Assembly: GCA_040398845.1 (NCBI GenBank)
Contig: JBBATH010000008.1
Coordinates: forward strand, 62,001-126,000
Origin: WLND01 sp040398845
GTDB taxonomy: Bacteria; Actinomycetota; Actinomycetes; S36-B12
Direction of reading: 5' to 3'
DNA: 64,000 nucleotides
Under the pieces are notes generated by a model. That model made no database searches, was not told where the DNA came from, and worked only from the letters and a program-made list of their open reading frames with translations. The translations under genes and the position numbers were made by a program. Below, piece after piece: positions 33,341 to 40,701 of this stretch (position 1 is its first letter; every line of letters starts with the position of its first letter).

Positions 33341-34699
33341 CTATGAGGTGGCCATGTCGACGAACCTGCTGTAATGACCCTGGAAGGCGACCGTGACCGT
33401 GGCTGTCGGGCCATTGCGGTGCTTCGCCACGATGAAGTCTGCTTCACCTGCGCGGGGTGACTCACGCTCGTAGGCATCCTCACGGTGGAGGAGGACGACG
33501 ACGTCAGCATCCTGCTCGAGGGAGCCAGACTCGCGCAAGTCGGCGAGGAGGGGTCGCTTATCGGTGCGCTGCTCGGCGCCGCGATTCAACTGACTGATGG
33601 CGATGACTGGGACTTCAAGTTCCTTGGCAAGAAGCTTCAGTGACCTGGAGAACTCCGAGACCTCCTGCTGCCGACTCTCAACCCGCTTGCCGCTTGTCAT
33701 GAGCTGTAGATAGTCGACGACAACCAAGCGCAGGTCATGGCGCTGCTTGAGCCGCCGGCACTTCGCGCGAATCTCCATGAGAGTCATGTTCGGGGAGTCA
33801 TCGATGAAGAGGGGCGCCTCGCTCACCGTGCCCATCCTGCTCGCGAGCTTTGTCCAGTCGGCGTCGCTCATCGTGCCGGCGCGCATGTGATGCAGGGGCA
33901 CCTGAGCTTCCGCCGACAGCAGACGCATCACGATCTCATTACGACTCATCTCGAGCGAAAAGATCACGCTTGCTAGACCGTGCTTGATCGAGGCAGCGCG
34001 GCAAATATCGAGGCCGAGGGTGGACTTGCCGAGGGCAGGCCTAGCAGCAACGATGACGAGTTGGCCCGGATGAAGGCCATTGGTGAGCTTGTCGAGTTCG
34101 ATGAACCCCGTCGGCACACCGATCATCTCGCCGCCGCGATTCGAGATTGCCTCGATCTCGTTCAGGGCCTCACCCATGATTTCGCGCAGGGGCAGGTAAT
34201 CCTCACTCGTTCGGCGATCAGTGACGTCGTAGACCTCCGCCTGGGCGCGATCGACCATGTCGTCGACATCGCCGGTGCCGGTGTAGCCCATATGGACGAT
34301 GCGGGTTCCTGCCTCGACTAGGCGCCGAAGGATGGCCTGCTCACGGACGATACGGCCGTAGTAGCCGCCGTTGGCCGCTGTCGGCACCATAGACACGAGG
34401 GTGTGCAGGTAGGTGGCACCACCGACGCGCGCGATCTCGCCGGCCTTCGTGAGCTCGGCAGCCACGGTGACCGCATCGGCAGGCTCGCCCTTGCCGTAGA
34501 GATCGAGGATCGCGCTGTAGATCGTTTGATGCGCTGGACGGTAGAAGTCGCCCTCACGAACGACTTCCACGACATCGGCGATGGCATCCTTACTTAACAG
34601 CATGGCTCCGATGACGGACTGCTCTGCTGCGATGTCGTTCGGGGGGGTGCGATCTGAGCCCCTAGGTTCGGCCGGAGCATGCAATTCAGCGACGCTCAT
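33341..34699 (-). CDS. dnaB: Replicative DNA helicase DnaB
   Basis: A 452-residue helicase without an intein. The N-terminal domain starts with DIAAEQSVIGAMLLSKDAI and GDFYRPAHQTIY. The RecA-like C-terminal domain has Walker A AARPALGKSTLGLDI (the usual family form is GRPSMGKTAF, so Ala-Leu and Ser are substitutions), FSLEMS, the Walker B strand LVVVDYLQLM, and the late ISQLNRGAEQRTDKRP and DLRESGSLEQDADVV. Length fits the family. It is the hexameric motor that unwinds DNA ahead of the replisome. In many actinobacteria it follows rplI directly; here two unrelated genes lie between. Confidence 0.96.
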   Translation of the reverse strand: MSVAELHAPAEPRGSDRTPPNDIAAEQSVIGAMLLSKDAIADVVEVVREGDFYRPAHQTIYSAILDLYGKGEPADAVTVAAELTKAGEIARVGGATYLHTLVSMVPTAANGGYYGRIVREQAILRRLVEAGTRIVHMGYTGTGDVDDMVDRAQAEVYDVTDRRTSEDYLPLREIMGEALNEIEAISNRGGEMIGVPTGFIELDKLTNGLHPGQLVIVAARPALGKSTLGLDICRAASIKHGLASVIFSLEMSRNEIVMRLLSAEAQVPLHHMRAGTMSDADWTKLASRMGTVSEAPLFIDDSPNMTLMEIRAKCRRLKQRHDLRLVVVDYLQLMTSGKRVESRQQEVSEFSRSLKLLAKELEVPVIAISQLNRGAEQRTDKRPLLADLRESGSLEQDADVVVLLHREDAYERESPRAGEADFIVAKHRNGPTATVTVAFQGHYSRFVDMATS

Positions 34700-34979
34700 G
34701 ACGCTCCCTTCGTTGCCTCGCCACGCTAATGTTTTCCACCGGGCTCGTTCTACAGCAGGGGTGTGACGAACGTTAGGGATAGCGACGCGGATCTGTCCAT
34801 CTGTGCTGTGGACAAACCTGTGGACTCACTGTTGGAAACCTCATACCCTGCCGCCCTCCTCTGTGGATAAGTTGAGGACGACCCAACTAATTTCGGGCTC
34901 TTCTGTCCGATCCATGAGGACACGCGAGGCACGGTCGTGTGGACAGAAATTCGATCGGGTTACTCACTAGGGTTAGCCG
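34700..34979. promoter_or_regulatory. Divergent dnaB upstream gap with DnaA-box-like sites
   Basis: This 280-base gap separates the divergent dnaB and tyrosine-phosphatase genes. An exact DnaA-box core TGTGGATAA (complement of TTATCCACA) lies at 34862-34870. Close relatives TGTGGACAA (34807-34815), TGTGGACTC (34819-34827) and TGTGGACAG (34938-34946) share its orientation. Four related 9-mers in about 140 bases suggest DnaA binding, for instance control of dnaB. No coding frame with support is seen here. Confidence 0.5.
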
Positions 34980-35504
34980 ATGATTTCTTCCACGACCCGC
35001 AAGTATCGGGTGACCATCGTCTGCCTCGGCAACATCTGCCGATCTCCAATTGGCGAAGCCGTCTTGCGTGAGCGCCTGTCGCGCAGCGGTCTGGCCGACG
35101 TCGTCGAGGTCGATTCCGCTGGCACCGGAGACTGGCACGTCGGGCAGGGAGCCAACCCCCGAAGTGTTCAGGTTCTCGACGACCACGGTTACGAGCATGA
35201 CCACACCGCCCGACAGATCAACGAGCGTTGGTTCGCCGACATCGACCTCGTCATCGTCATGGACACCGCCAACTACGCAGACATCAAGGCGCTCCTCCCC
35301 AGCACGGCTCACCACGTCGATCTACGAATGCTCCGCTCCTTCGATCCGGCCCTCGCAGGCATCGGTGAACCTGACGCCCGACTAGATGTGCCCGATCCGT
35401 ATCACGGGACCGACGAGGACTTCGTCGCTGTGCTGCACATGATCGAGTCTGCCGTCGACGGCCTCATGGAGGCGCTACCAGCACGCATCGCGGTCGCAAA
35501 CTGA
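34980..35504 (+). CDS. Low-molecular-weight protein-tyrosine phosphatase
   Basis: A 174-residue cytosolic enzyme with the P-loop VCLGNICRSP (CX5R; nucleophile Cys15, Arg21) near the N-terminus and the general acid in DVPDPYHG. DSAGTGDWHVGQGANPR is the conserved following block and VMDTANYADI the usual middle strand. It probably dephosphorylates phosphotyrosine on proteins of surface-polysaccharide or kinase pathways; no tyrosine kinase is encoded in this window. ATG 34980 directly follows GTTAGCCG, without a strong ribosome site. It converges with the DUF805 gene. Confidence 0.93.
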   Translation: MISSTTRKYRVTIVCLGNICRSPIGEAVLRERLSRSGLADVVEVDSAGTGDWHVGQGANPRSVQVLDDHGYEHDHTARQINERWFADIDLVIVMDTANYADIKALLPSTAHHVDLRMLRSFDPALAGIGEPDARLDVPDPYHGTDEDFVAVLHMIESAVDGLMEALPARIAVAN

Positions 35505-35523
35505 CCGACGACAGCCCAACACA

Positions 35524-35574
35524 TGACACACCCCCGCGCCTCGCATGGATTGCGCGAGGGACGGGGGTGTGTCA
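35524..35574. terminator. Bidirectional terminator between the phosphatase and DUF805 genes
   Basis: Outer arms TGACACACCCCC / GGGGGTGTGTCA are perfect complements, enclosing a second imperfect GC-rich stem (CCTCGC / GCGAGG). It lies 19 bases after the phosphatase stop and 8 bases before the DUF805 stop on the other strand. Confidence 0.75.
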
Positions 35575-35582
35575 GGTGATCG

Positions 35583-35945
35583 CTACGCTGCTGGACCGTA
35601 CTGATTGTCGCCAACCTGAGACGCTGGCAACCACAGGACGATCAGGATGATGTGCCCAATGCAGGGAATGATGATGAGCACCTGGAGCCAACCCGTCTTG
35701 CCTGTGTCGTGAAGTCGCCTGCAACCGACGGCGAGGGTCGCAAGAAGGAGGACCAACGCGATCAGATTGAAGATCAGCCCAACGAAGATGTTGTCATTTC
35801 GACCGAGGACACCTCCAAGGACGTATACAACGATCTGCAGGATTGCCACGAACAGGATCCAGTACCAGAACTCGGACCGCGTCGCGCGACCGGAGAACTT
35901 CGTCATGCTGTTAAAACCAGAGGTGATTGCCTCAGCGAAACCCAT
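35583..35945 (-). CDS. DUF805 family membrane protein
   Basis: A 120-residue protein with about four short hydrophobic segments. The N-terminal F-SGRATRSEFWYWILF block and the middle CRRLHDTGKTGWLQVL are diagnostic of DUF805 (YhaH/YhaI-like). Function is unknown. Met 35945 (MGFAEA) is preferred over 35972, since the family usually starts just before the F/W-rich block. It lies between rplI and dnaB, where actinobacteria usually have neither this gene nor the phosphatase. Confidence 0.83.
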   Translation of the reverse strand: MGFAEAITSGFNSMTKFSGRATRSEFWYWILFVAILQIVVYVLGGVLGRNDNIFVGLIFNLIALVLLLATLAVGCRRLHDTGKTGWLQVLIIIPCIGHIILIVLWLPASQVGDNQYGPAA

Positions 35946-36090
35946 AATCACTCCAACATCAGATTGGCCCAACCCTTAAATGGCCGAGCGGACATGTCAC
36001 ATTCTTGCGCTTTGAAGAGCTGCGCTCCATCACAATCAATGAAACTGGACATGAAATCCCGGTGCGATGGCCCTTCCTGTCATAAAGCAT

Positions 36091-36124
36091 GCAGGGAGTG
36101 AAACCTCTCGGCTTCACTCCCTGC
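36091..36124 (-). terminator. Terminator of the rpsF-ssb-rpsR-rplI operon
   Basis: The inverted repeat GCAGGGAGTGAA / TTCACTCCCTGC has 12-bp perfect arms and a 10-base loop, starting 20 bases beyond the rplI stop on the minus strand. The 118 bases between this hairpin and the DUF805 start show nothing else definite. Confidence 0.78.
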
Positions 36125-36144
36125 ACAACGTGCTCACATCCGTG

Positions 36145-36591
36145 CTACTGCGCGACCACCTCAAGGGTGATGACCGCCGACACGCCCTCGTGCACAGCCA
36201 CCTTCGCCGAGTGCTTGCCCAGCGTCTTGATGGGCTTCGCCAGCTCGATGCTGCGCTTCTCGAGTGCCGGGCCGCCGGCGCTCTTCACCGCCGTCGCGAT
36301 ATCAGCCGTCGTGACCGAGCCGAACAGCCGACCAGTGTCGCCAGCCTTCACGGGCAACTGAACGACGAGTGCCTCGATTGCCTGCTTGATCTCATTGGCG
36401 TGCGCCATATCGCGCACCTCGCGAACCTTGCGAGCCCGCTTGATCTGGGTGACCTGCTTCTCGCCACCCTTTGTCCAGCCGATGGCGAAACCCCGGGGCA
36501 CGAGGTAATTGCGTGCGTAGCCGTCCTTCACGGTGACGATGTCACCGGGAGTGCCGAGGCCACTGACGTCCTGGGTCAAGATGAGCTTCAT
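36145..36591 (-). CDS. rplI: 50S ribosomal protein L9
   Basis: A 148-residue protein matching L9 in length and layout. The N-terminal domain MKLILTQDVSGLGTPGDIV and VKDGYARNYLVPRGFAI is nearly invariant. A long connecting helix (residues about 42-75) leads to the C-terminal domain with DTGRLFGSVTTADIATAV. It binds 23S rRNA near the L1 stalk base. It is the last gene of the rpsF-ssb-rpsR-rplI unit and ends before a strong terminator. Confidence 0.97.
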   Translation of the reverse strand: MKLILTQDVSGLGTPGDIVTVKDGYARNYLVPRGFAIGWTKGGEKQVTQIKRARKVREVRDMAHANEIKQAIEALVVQLPVKAGDTGRLFGSVTTADIATAVKSAGGPALEKRSIELAKPIKTLGKHSAKVAVHEGVSAVITLEVVAQ

Positions 36592-36621
36592 GGTTGTTCC
36601 CTTTTCCTGTGAATCGCCGGA

Positions 36622-36918
36622 CTAGCGGGCGGTCGATGAGTAGGGGAGCAATGCCACTTCGCGGGCATTTTTGACGGCCATCGCCACATCGCGCTGGTGC
36701 TGCGTGCAGTTGCCGGTGACCCGCCGAGCGCGAATCTTGCCGCGATCGGAGATGTACTTGCGAAGCAGGGGAATGTCTTTGTAATCAATGATCTGGACGC
36801 CCTTGCCCTTCGACTCAGCCCGACAGAACGGGCAGGCCTTCTTCTTCGGAATCTTGTCGTCTTTACCGCGCATCGGGGTGCGCTTGCTGTCTTTGTCTCT
36901 GTCTCTGTTGCTTGCCAT
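36622..36918 (-). CDS. rpsR: 30S ribosomal protein S18
   Basis: A 98-residue S18 with a charged N-terminal extension of about 25 residues. The core contains KKACPFCRAES, IDYKDIPLLRKYISDRGKIR and RRVTGNCTQHQRDVAMAVKN. It keeps CPFC and the Cys of GNC, so it has a C-type (possibly zinc-binding) cluster, though the fourth ligand is unclear. GGAG stands about 12 bases before the ATG. It forms a heterodimer with S6 on the 30S platform. Confidence 0.95.
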   Translation of the reverse strand: MASNRDRDKDSKRTPMRGKDDKIPKKKACPFCRAESKGKGVQIIDYKDIPLLRKYISDRGKIRARRVTGNCTQHQRDVAMAVKNAREVALLPYSSTAR

Positions 36919-36954
36919 GGTTCGTTAAATCTCCTGGGATGTTTGGTCTGCTGA

Positions 36955-37452
36955 CTAGAAGGGTGGCTCGTCGTACACCGGTGCGCCACCTGCGGCGCCA
37001 CTTGCCCACGGATCATCGGTCGGGGCGCTGCTGAAGGAGCCGGCGCCTGCGCCCAAGCCCCCCTCACCGAAACCGCCGCCCTGACGCTGAACACGATTGA
37101 CCTTGGCGGTCGCAAAGCGAAGCGCCGGACCAACGTCTTCAACCTCGAGTTCCATCACTGTGCGCTTCTCACCCTCGCGGGTTTCGTAGGAGCGCTGCTT
37201 CAACCGTCCGGACACGATGACCCGGGTGCCTTTTGTGAGGGACTCGGCGACGTTCTCCGCATATTGACGCCACACGCTGCAGCGCATGAAGACGGACTCG
37301 CCGTCCTTCCATTCATTCGTGGTCTTGTCGAGTACCCGCGAACTAGAGGCGACGGTGAATGAGGCTACGGCTGCGCCGCTGGGGGTGAACCGCAGTTCGG
37401 GATCATTGGTGAGATTGCCAATGACCGTTACCGTGATATCGCCCGCAGCCAC
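36955..37452 (-). CDS. ssb: Single-stranded DNA-binding protein
   Basis: A 165-residue SSB. The OB fold starts with VIGNLTNDPELRFTPSGAAV and includes NEWKDGESVFMRCSVWRQYA and GTRVIVSGRLKQRSY. A Gly-rich linker (GGGFGEGGLGAG) leads to the acidic tail YDEPPF, the protein-interaction tip. It overlaps the end of rpsF by one base, so translation is coupled. It coats single-stranded DNA in replication and repair. Confidence 0.95.
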   Translation of the reverse strand: MAAGDITVTVIGNLTNDPELRFTPSGAAVASFTVASSSRVLDKTTNEWKDGESVFMRCSVWRQYAENVAESLTKGTRVIVSGRLKQRSYETREGEKRTVMELEVEDVGPALRFATAKVNRVQRQGGGFGEGGLGAGAGSFSSAPTDDPWASGAAGGAPVYDEPPF

Positions 37453-37745
37453 TACTTAACTTCCGCCGGGCGCATCACCTTGGTACGCATGACAGCCTCA
37501 TTCAGCCCGAGTTGACGATCAAGCTCGGTGACCGCGGCCACTGTTGCGGTGATGTCGAGGACTGCGTAGATGCCATCGGTCTTGTGATTGATCTCGTACG
37601 CCAGACGGCGCCGACCCCACACATCGACCTGGTTTACCGAGCCACCATCGGCCTTGATGACGTTGAGAAACGTATCAAGGCTGGGAGCAACGGTCTTTTC
37701 TTCAAGATCTGGGTCCAGAATGACCATGACCTCATAACGACGCAT
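37452..37745 (-). CDS. rpsF: 30S ribosomal protein S6
   Basis: A 97-residue S6, matching the family from MRRYEVMVILDPDLEE through WGRRRLAYEINHKTDGIYAV to the C-terminal NEAVMRTKVM. ATG 37745 is chosen because GGAGG lies about 10 bases upstream and S6 normally starts at this MRRYE. A TTG two codons earlier is possible. It is the first gene of the operon and the partner of S18. Confidence 0.95.
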   Translation of the reverse strand: MRRYEVMVILDPDLEEKTVAPSLDTFLNVIKADGGSVNQVDVWGRRRLAYEINHKTDGIYAVLDITATVAAVTELDRQLGLNEAVMRTKVMRPAEVK

Positions 37746-37880
37746 GAACAACCCACCTCCTTCGGACTAAGCGGTCACGGTCGATCCGTGACAGGAGGGC
37801 TTCTGCGCGTCTGCGAGGCGCCGACAACTTTCGTCGACCCTTCGCATACCTATGCGAGGCTACCGGACTTCAGTCCTCAA
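37746..37880 (-). promoter_or_regulatory. Potentially structured leader of rpsF
   Basis: Upstream of the rpsF ATG on the minus strand are two perfect hairpins: GTCACGG-ATCGA-CCGTGAC (37792-37774), just before the ribosome site, and TCGCATA-GG-TATGCGA (37857-37842). The latter is followed by a GC-rich stretch with a GUCGAC-GAAA-GUUGUC stem. rpsF leaders in many bacteria bind the S6:S18 complex to repress their own operon, so these could form such an element. I did not find the full published consensus, so this is a candidate only. Confidence 0.42.
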
Positions 37881-38026
37881 CCCAAACACACAAAGGGCTC
37901 ACGCCGGTGACGAATGACGCATCCACAGATGCATATCGGGCCATTGCGCAGCAAGACTGGTTTCGCCTCACTCACGGTATGGCCACCACCTCGCTTATTT
38001 GGCACCATATTCGGTACCGTTCTTCT

Positions 38027-38302
38027 ATGGCGGTTAACGTTCGAATGACGCAGGAGTTGTCGGAGGAGTTGCGTTCCCTGGCACGTGAAACCGGACGGTC
38101 TCAGCAGGATCTCATTCGTGAGGCGATCAGCGAATACGTGCGCAACTATCCCCTTCGGGGCTTCCCACCAGAAGTCCGACACTTTCTCACTCCAGCAACG
38201 AAATCGGCGACGGGGACCGTGAAGCGACCGCTTTTGACTCTTCCGGACGGGATGAGCTCCGACGACCTCATCGCGCATGAACGAGGCTCGGTCGACCGAT
38301 GA
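38027..38302 (+). CDS. vapB: VapB-type antitoxin (ribbon-helix-helix)
   Basis: A 91-residue protein with an N-terminal RHH domain (AVNVRMTQELSEELRSLARE, then TGRSQQDLIREAISEYVRNY) and a flexible tail ending DDLIAHERGSVDR that would wrap the toxin. ATG 38027 is preferred: the longer frame to 37907 lacks similarity before MAVNVR. It overlaps the toxin start in ATGA. Such antitoxins usually repress their own promoter. The 146 bases upstream of the ATG, beyond the rpsF leader, contain AT-richer sequence (CCATATTCGG) that may hold the promoter. Confidence 0.85.
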   Translation: MAVNVRMTQELSEELRSLARETGRSQQDLIREAISEYVRNYPLRGFPPEVRHFLTPATKSATGTVKRPLLTLPDGMSSDDLIAHERGSVDR

Positions 38303-38688
38303 TCGTCTACTGCGACTCAAGTGTTTTGCTGAAGCGGGTGTTCGATGAGGCCGATGCGGCCGAGTTTCGCTCACATTTCCAAGATCTCATCGACGGCGGC
38401 ACCGCACTTGCAACGTCCGCTCTCGGGGAACTTGAGGTGTCGCGTGTGCGTCGTCGGTACTTCGGTGACGATGGCCTTCGTGATGCACGCGCTGCTCTCG
38501 AGGACATTGCCATTCTCGCAGTCTCACGGGCCGTCCTTCGAAATGCCCCTGAGATTCCTTATCGGCACTTGCGCTCAGCCGATGCCATCCATGTCGCTTC
38601 CGCCTTCACCCTGCGAGCGGACCTCGTCCTGACTCGAGACAGGCAGATGCGTATTGCCTGTGAGCAAGTTGGCATTCAAGTCGCCTAA
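38299..38688 (+). CDS. vapC: VapC-type PIN-domain toxin
   Basis: A 129-residue PIN nuclease with the four acidic metal ligands in order: Asp6 (VYCDSSVLLK), Glu44 (ALGELEVSR), Asp95 (SADAIHVASA) and Asp114 (LTRDRQM). VapC toxins cleave tRNA or rRNA when their antitoxin is degraded; the target here is unknown. The full set of active-site residues suggests a working toxin, unlike the RelE remnant at 12.9 kb. Confidence 0.88.
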   Translation: MIVYCDSSVLLKRVFDEADAAEFRSHFQDLIDGGTALATSALGELEVSRVRRRYFGDDGLRDARAALEDIAILAVSRAVLRNAPEIPYRHLRSADAIHVASAFTLRADLVLTRDRQMRIACEQVGIQVA

Positions 38689-38737
38689 CCTTCTCACCCT
38701 ACCGATCTGCTCGTGAAGTCGGGCCTAGAGTGAACCT

Positions 38738-39538
38738 GTGCGGATTGCCACCTGGAACGTCAACTCTGTGACAGCGCGCCTCGACCGCCTGCTGGCCTGG
38801 CTGGAGTCGGCGCAACCCGATGTGCTGGCGCTTCAGGAACTCAAGTGCGCCGACAGCGCCTTCCCGACAATGCCGGTGCAAGCCCTTGGATACGAAGTCG
38901 CCACCTTGGGCACCGGCCGGTGGAATGGGGTCGCGATCCTCAGTCGCGTTGGGCTGAGTGATGTCACCCTCGGCCTCACCGGCCAGCCCCAGTACGAGGG
39001 CGTCGATGAACCACGCGCCATCGGCGCCACCTGCGGCGGCGTTCGTGTCTGGGGTGTCTATGTCCCCAACGGACGGGATCCTGGACACGACCATTACGCC
39101 TACAAACTCCAGTGGCTCGCAGCCCTACGCGACACGGTGGCAGCCGACCTCAAGGCCGACCCAGAGCGTCTCATCTCTGTCGTCGGCGACTTCAACGTGG
39201 CGCCCACAGACGAGGATGTCTGGGATATCGGTGCATTCGCCGGAAGCACTCACGTGACCGAACCGGAGCGCCAAGCGCTTGCCAACCTGCGCGCGATCGG
39301 CCTCACTGACGTCATGCCCAGGGCTCTCAAGGGCAACCCCTTCACCTTCTGGGACTACCGCAATGGCGCACTTCACCGCGGTTGGGGCATGCGCATCGAC
39401 CTCATCTACGCAAACCCGCCGTTTGCTTCACGGGTGACCGATGCCTACATCGATCGGGATGAGCGCAAGGGCAAAGGCGCCTCCGATCACGCACCGGTTG
39501 TCGTCGATCTCGACTACGCGACGGGCGTCGAACATTGA
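38738..39538 (+). CDS. xth: Exodeoxyribonuclease III (AP endonuclease)
   Basis: A 266-residue Mg-dependent nuclease of the exo III family. RIATWNVNSV at the start, LQELKCADSAFP (Glu metal ligand), YVPNGRDPGHDHYAYKLQWL, VVGDFNVAPTDEDVWD, and the terminal RIDLIYANPPFASRV with ASDHAPVVVDLD (catalytic Asp-His) are all present. It incises at abasic sites in base-excision repair. The start is GTG 38738. It overlaps the FemAB-like start by four bases, which implies coupling. Confidence 0.94.
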   Translation: MRIATWNVNSVTARLDRLLAWLESAQPDVLALQELKCADSAFPTMPVQALGYEVATLGTGRWNGVAILSRVGLSDVTLGLTGQPQYEGVDEPRAIGATCGGVRVWGVYVPNGRDPGHDHYAYKLQWLAALRDTVAADLKADPERLISVVGDFNVAPTDEDVWDIGAFAGSTHVTEPERQALANLRAIGLTDVMPRALKGNPFTFWDYRNGALHRGWGMRIDLIYANPPFASRVTDAYIDRDERKGKGASDHAPVVVDLDYATGVEH

Positions 39539-40689
39539 CCCTTTGCGTCCGACCCATCACGAGCGCCCAGCATCGAGACTGGGTGGCGCAGCGCCCCTCG
39601 GTTTCATTCCTCCAACTCCCAGCATGGGGCGCAGTTAAGGTTGGGTGGCGCCACGAGTCCCTCGGCTGGTTCGACGGATCACAACTCATCGGCGCCGGCC
39701 TTATCTTGTATCGCCCGGTCCCGAATGTGCCGCGCCGCTCCTTGGCTTATCTCCCCGAGGGTCCGGACATCGACTGGCGACGCGAACGGTATCCGGCAAT
39801 CTCACTTGCAGAGTGGCTCGAACCACTCCTCGCCCACTGCCGGGCTCAAGGCGCGTTTCAGGTGAAGATGGGCCCACCTGTTCCGATTCGGCGCTGGGAG
39901 GCCGACAGCATCAAGGGGTCGATTGCCTTGTGGAGCGACGGCTCCACTGATCCGCCACGCCGCATCAGTGAGACCCTCGCCGACTGGCACTCAACCAGAG
40001 GTGTCCAGCTCGTCGAGCGACTCCACACGATGGGCTGGACCCAAGAGTCGGGCGACGATGCTGGATTCGGTGATGTGCAGCCCCGATTCGTGTTCCAGGT
40101 ACCGCTCACTGGCCGCAGCCTCGGCGATATCTTCACCGGCTTCAATCAACTGTGGCGGCGCAATATCCGTAAGTCGGAGAAGTCTGGTGTCGTGGTGACC
40201 CGTGGAACCATCGACGACCTCGCGGCATTCCACGAGATCTATGTCGAGACGGCAGCCAGGGACCACTTCACTCCCCGCGGACTGCCGTATTTCGAGCGGA
40301 TGTGGCGGGAGCTCAACACCGCCGGACAGGAGCCCCTCTCGCTGTACCTCGCCCACTATGAGGGTCACCTCGCTGCAGCAACCCTCATGGTCACCGTCGG
40401 AGATCATGCTTGGTATTCGTATGGCGCATCCACGACCGCAGGTCGCGACGTCCGTCCATCGAATGCGCTCCAGTGGCGGATGATCAGCGATGCCCACGCG
40501 GCTGGGTGCACCGTCTACGACCTGCGCGGCATCGCCGACACCCTCAATCCGGCACATCACCTCTTCGGGCTCGTGCAGTTCAAGGTGGGCACCGGTGGTT
40601 ACGCCCTTGAGTACGTGGGTGAGTGGGACTACGTACTACGCCGGGGATGGGCGAACGCCTTCCGCATGTACCAATCGCGACGCGGCTAG
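39535..40689 (+). CDS. FemAB-like (FemX/GNAT-fold) peptidoglycan-type aminoacyltransferase
   Basis: A 384-residue cytosolic transferase of the Fem family: two GNAT-like subdomains joined by a linker helix. Visible blocks are SFLQLPAWGAVKVGW in the first half, FTGFNQLWRRNIRKSEKSGV linking into the second, then HFTPRGLPYFERMWRELN and YDLRGIADTLNPAHHLFGLV near the end. Fem enzymes add amino acids from aminoacyl-tRNA to lipid II; in actinobacteria the acceptor is often unproven. Translation starts at TTG 39535 within the xth stop. The racemase-like gene follows after 12 bp. Confidence 0.84.
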   Translation: MTLCVRPITSAQHRDWVAQRPSVSFLQLPAWGAVKVGWRHESLGWFDGSQLIGAGLILYRPVPNVPRRSLAYLPEGPDIDWRRERYPAISLAEWLEPLLAHCRAQGAFQVKMGPPVPIRRWEADSIKGSIALWSDGSTDPPRRISETLADWHSTRGVQLVERLHTMGWTQESGDDAGFGDVQPRFVFQVPLTGRSLGDIFTGFNQLWRRNIRKSEKSGVVVTRGTIDDLAAFHEIYVETAARDHFTPRGLPYFERMWRELNTAGQEPLSLYLAHYEGHLAAATLMVTVGDHAWYSYGASTTAGRDVRPSNALQWRMISDAHAAGCTVYDLRGIADTLNPAHHLFGLVQFKVGTGGYALEYVGEWDYVLRRGWANAFRMYQSRRG

Positions 40690-40701
40690 GAGGCCGAATT
40701 C

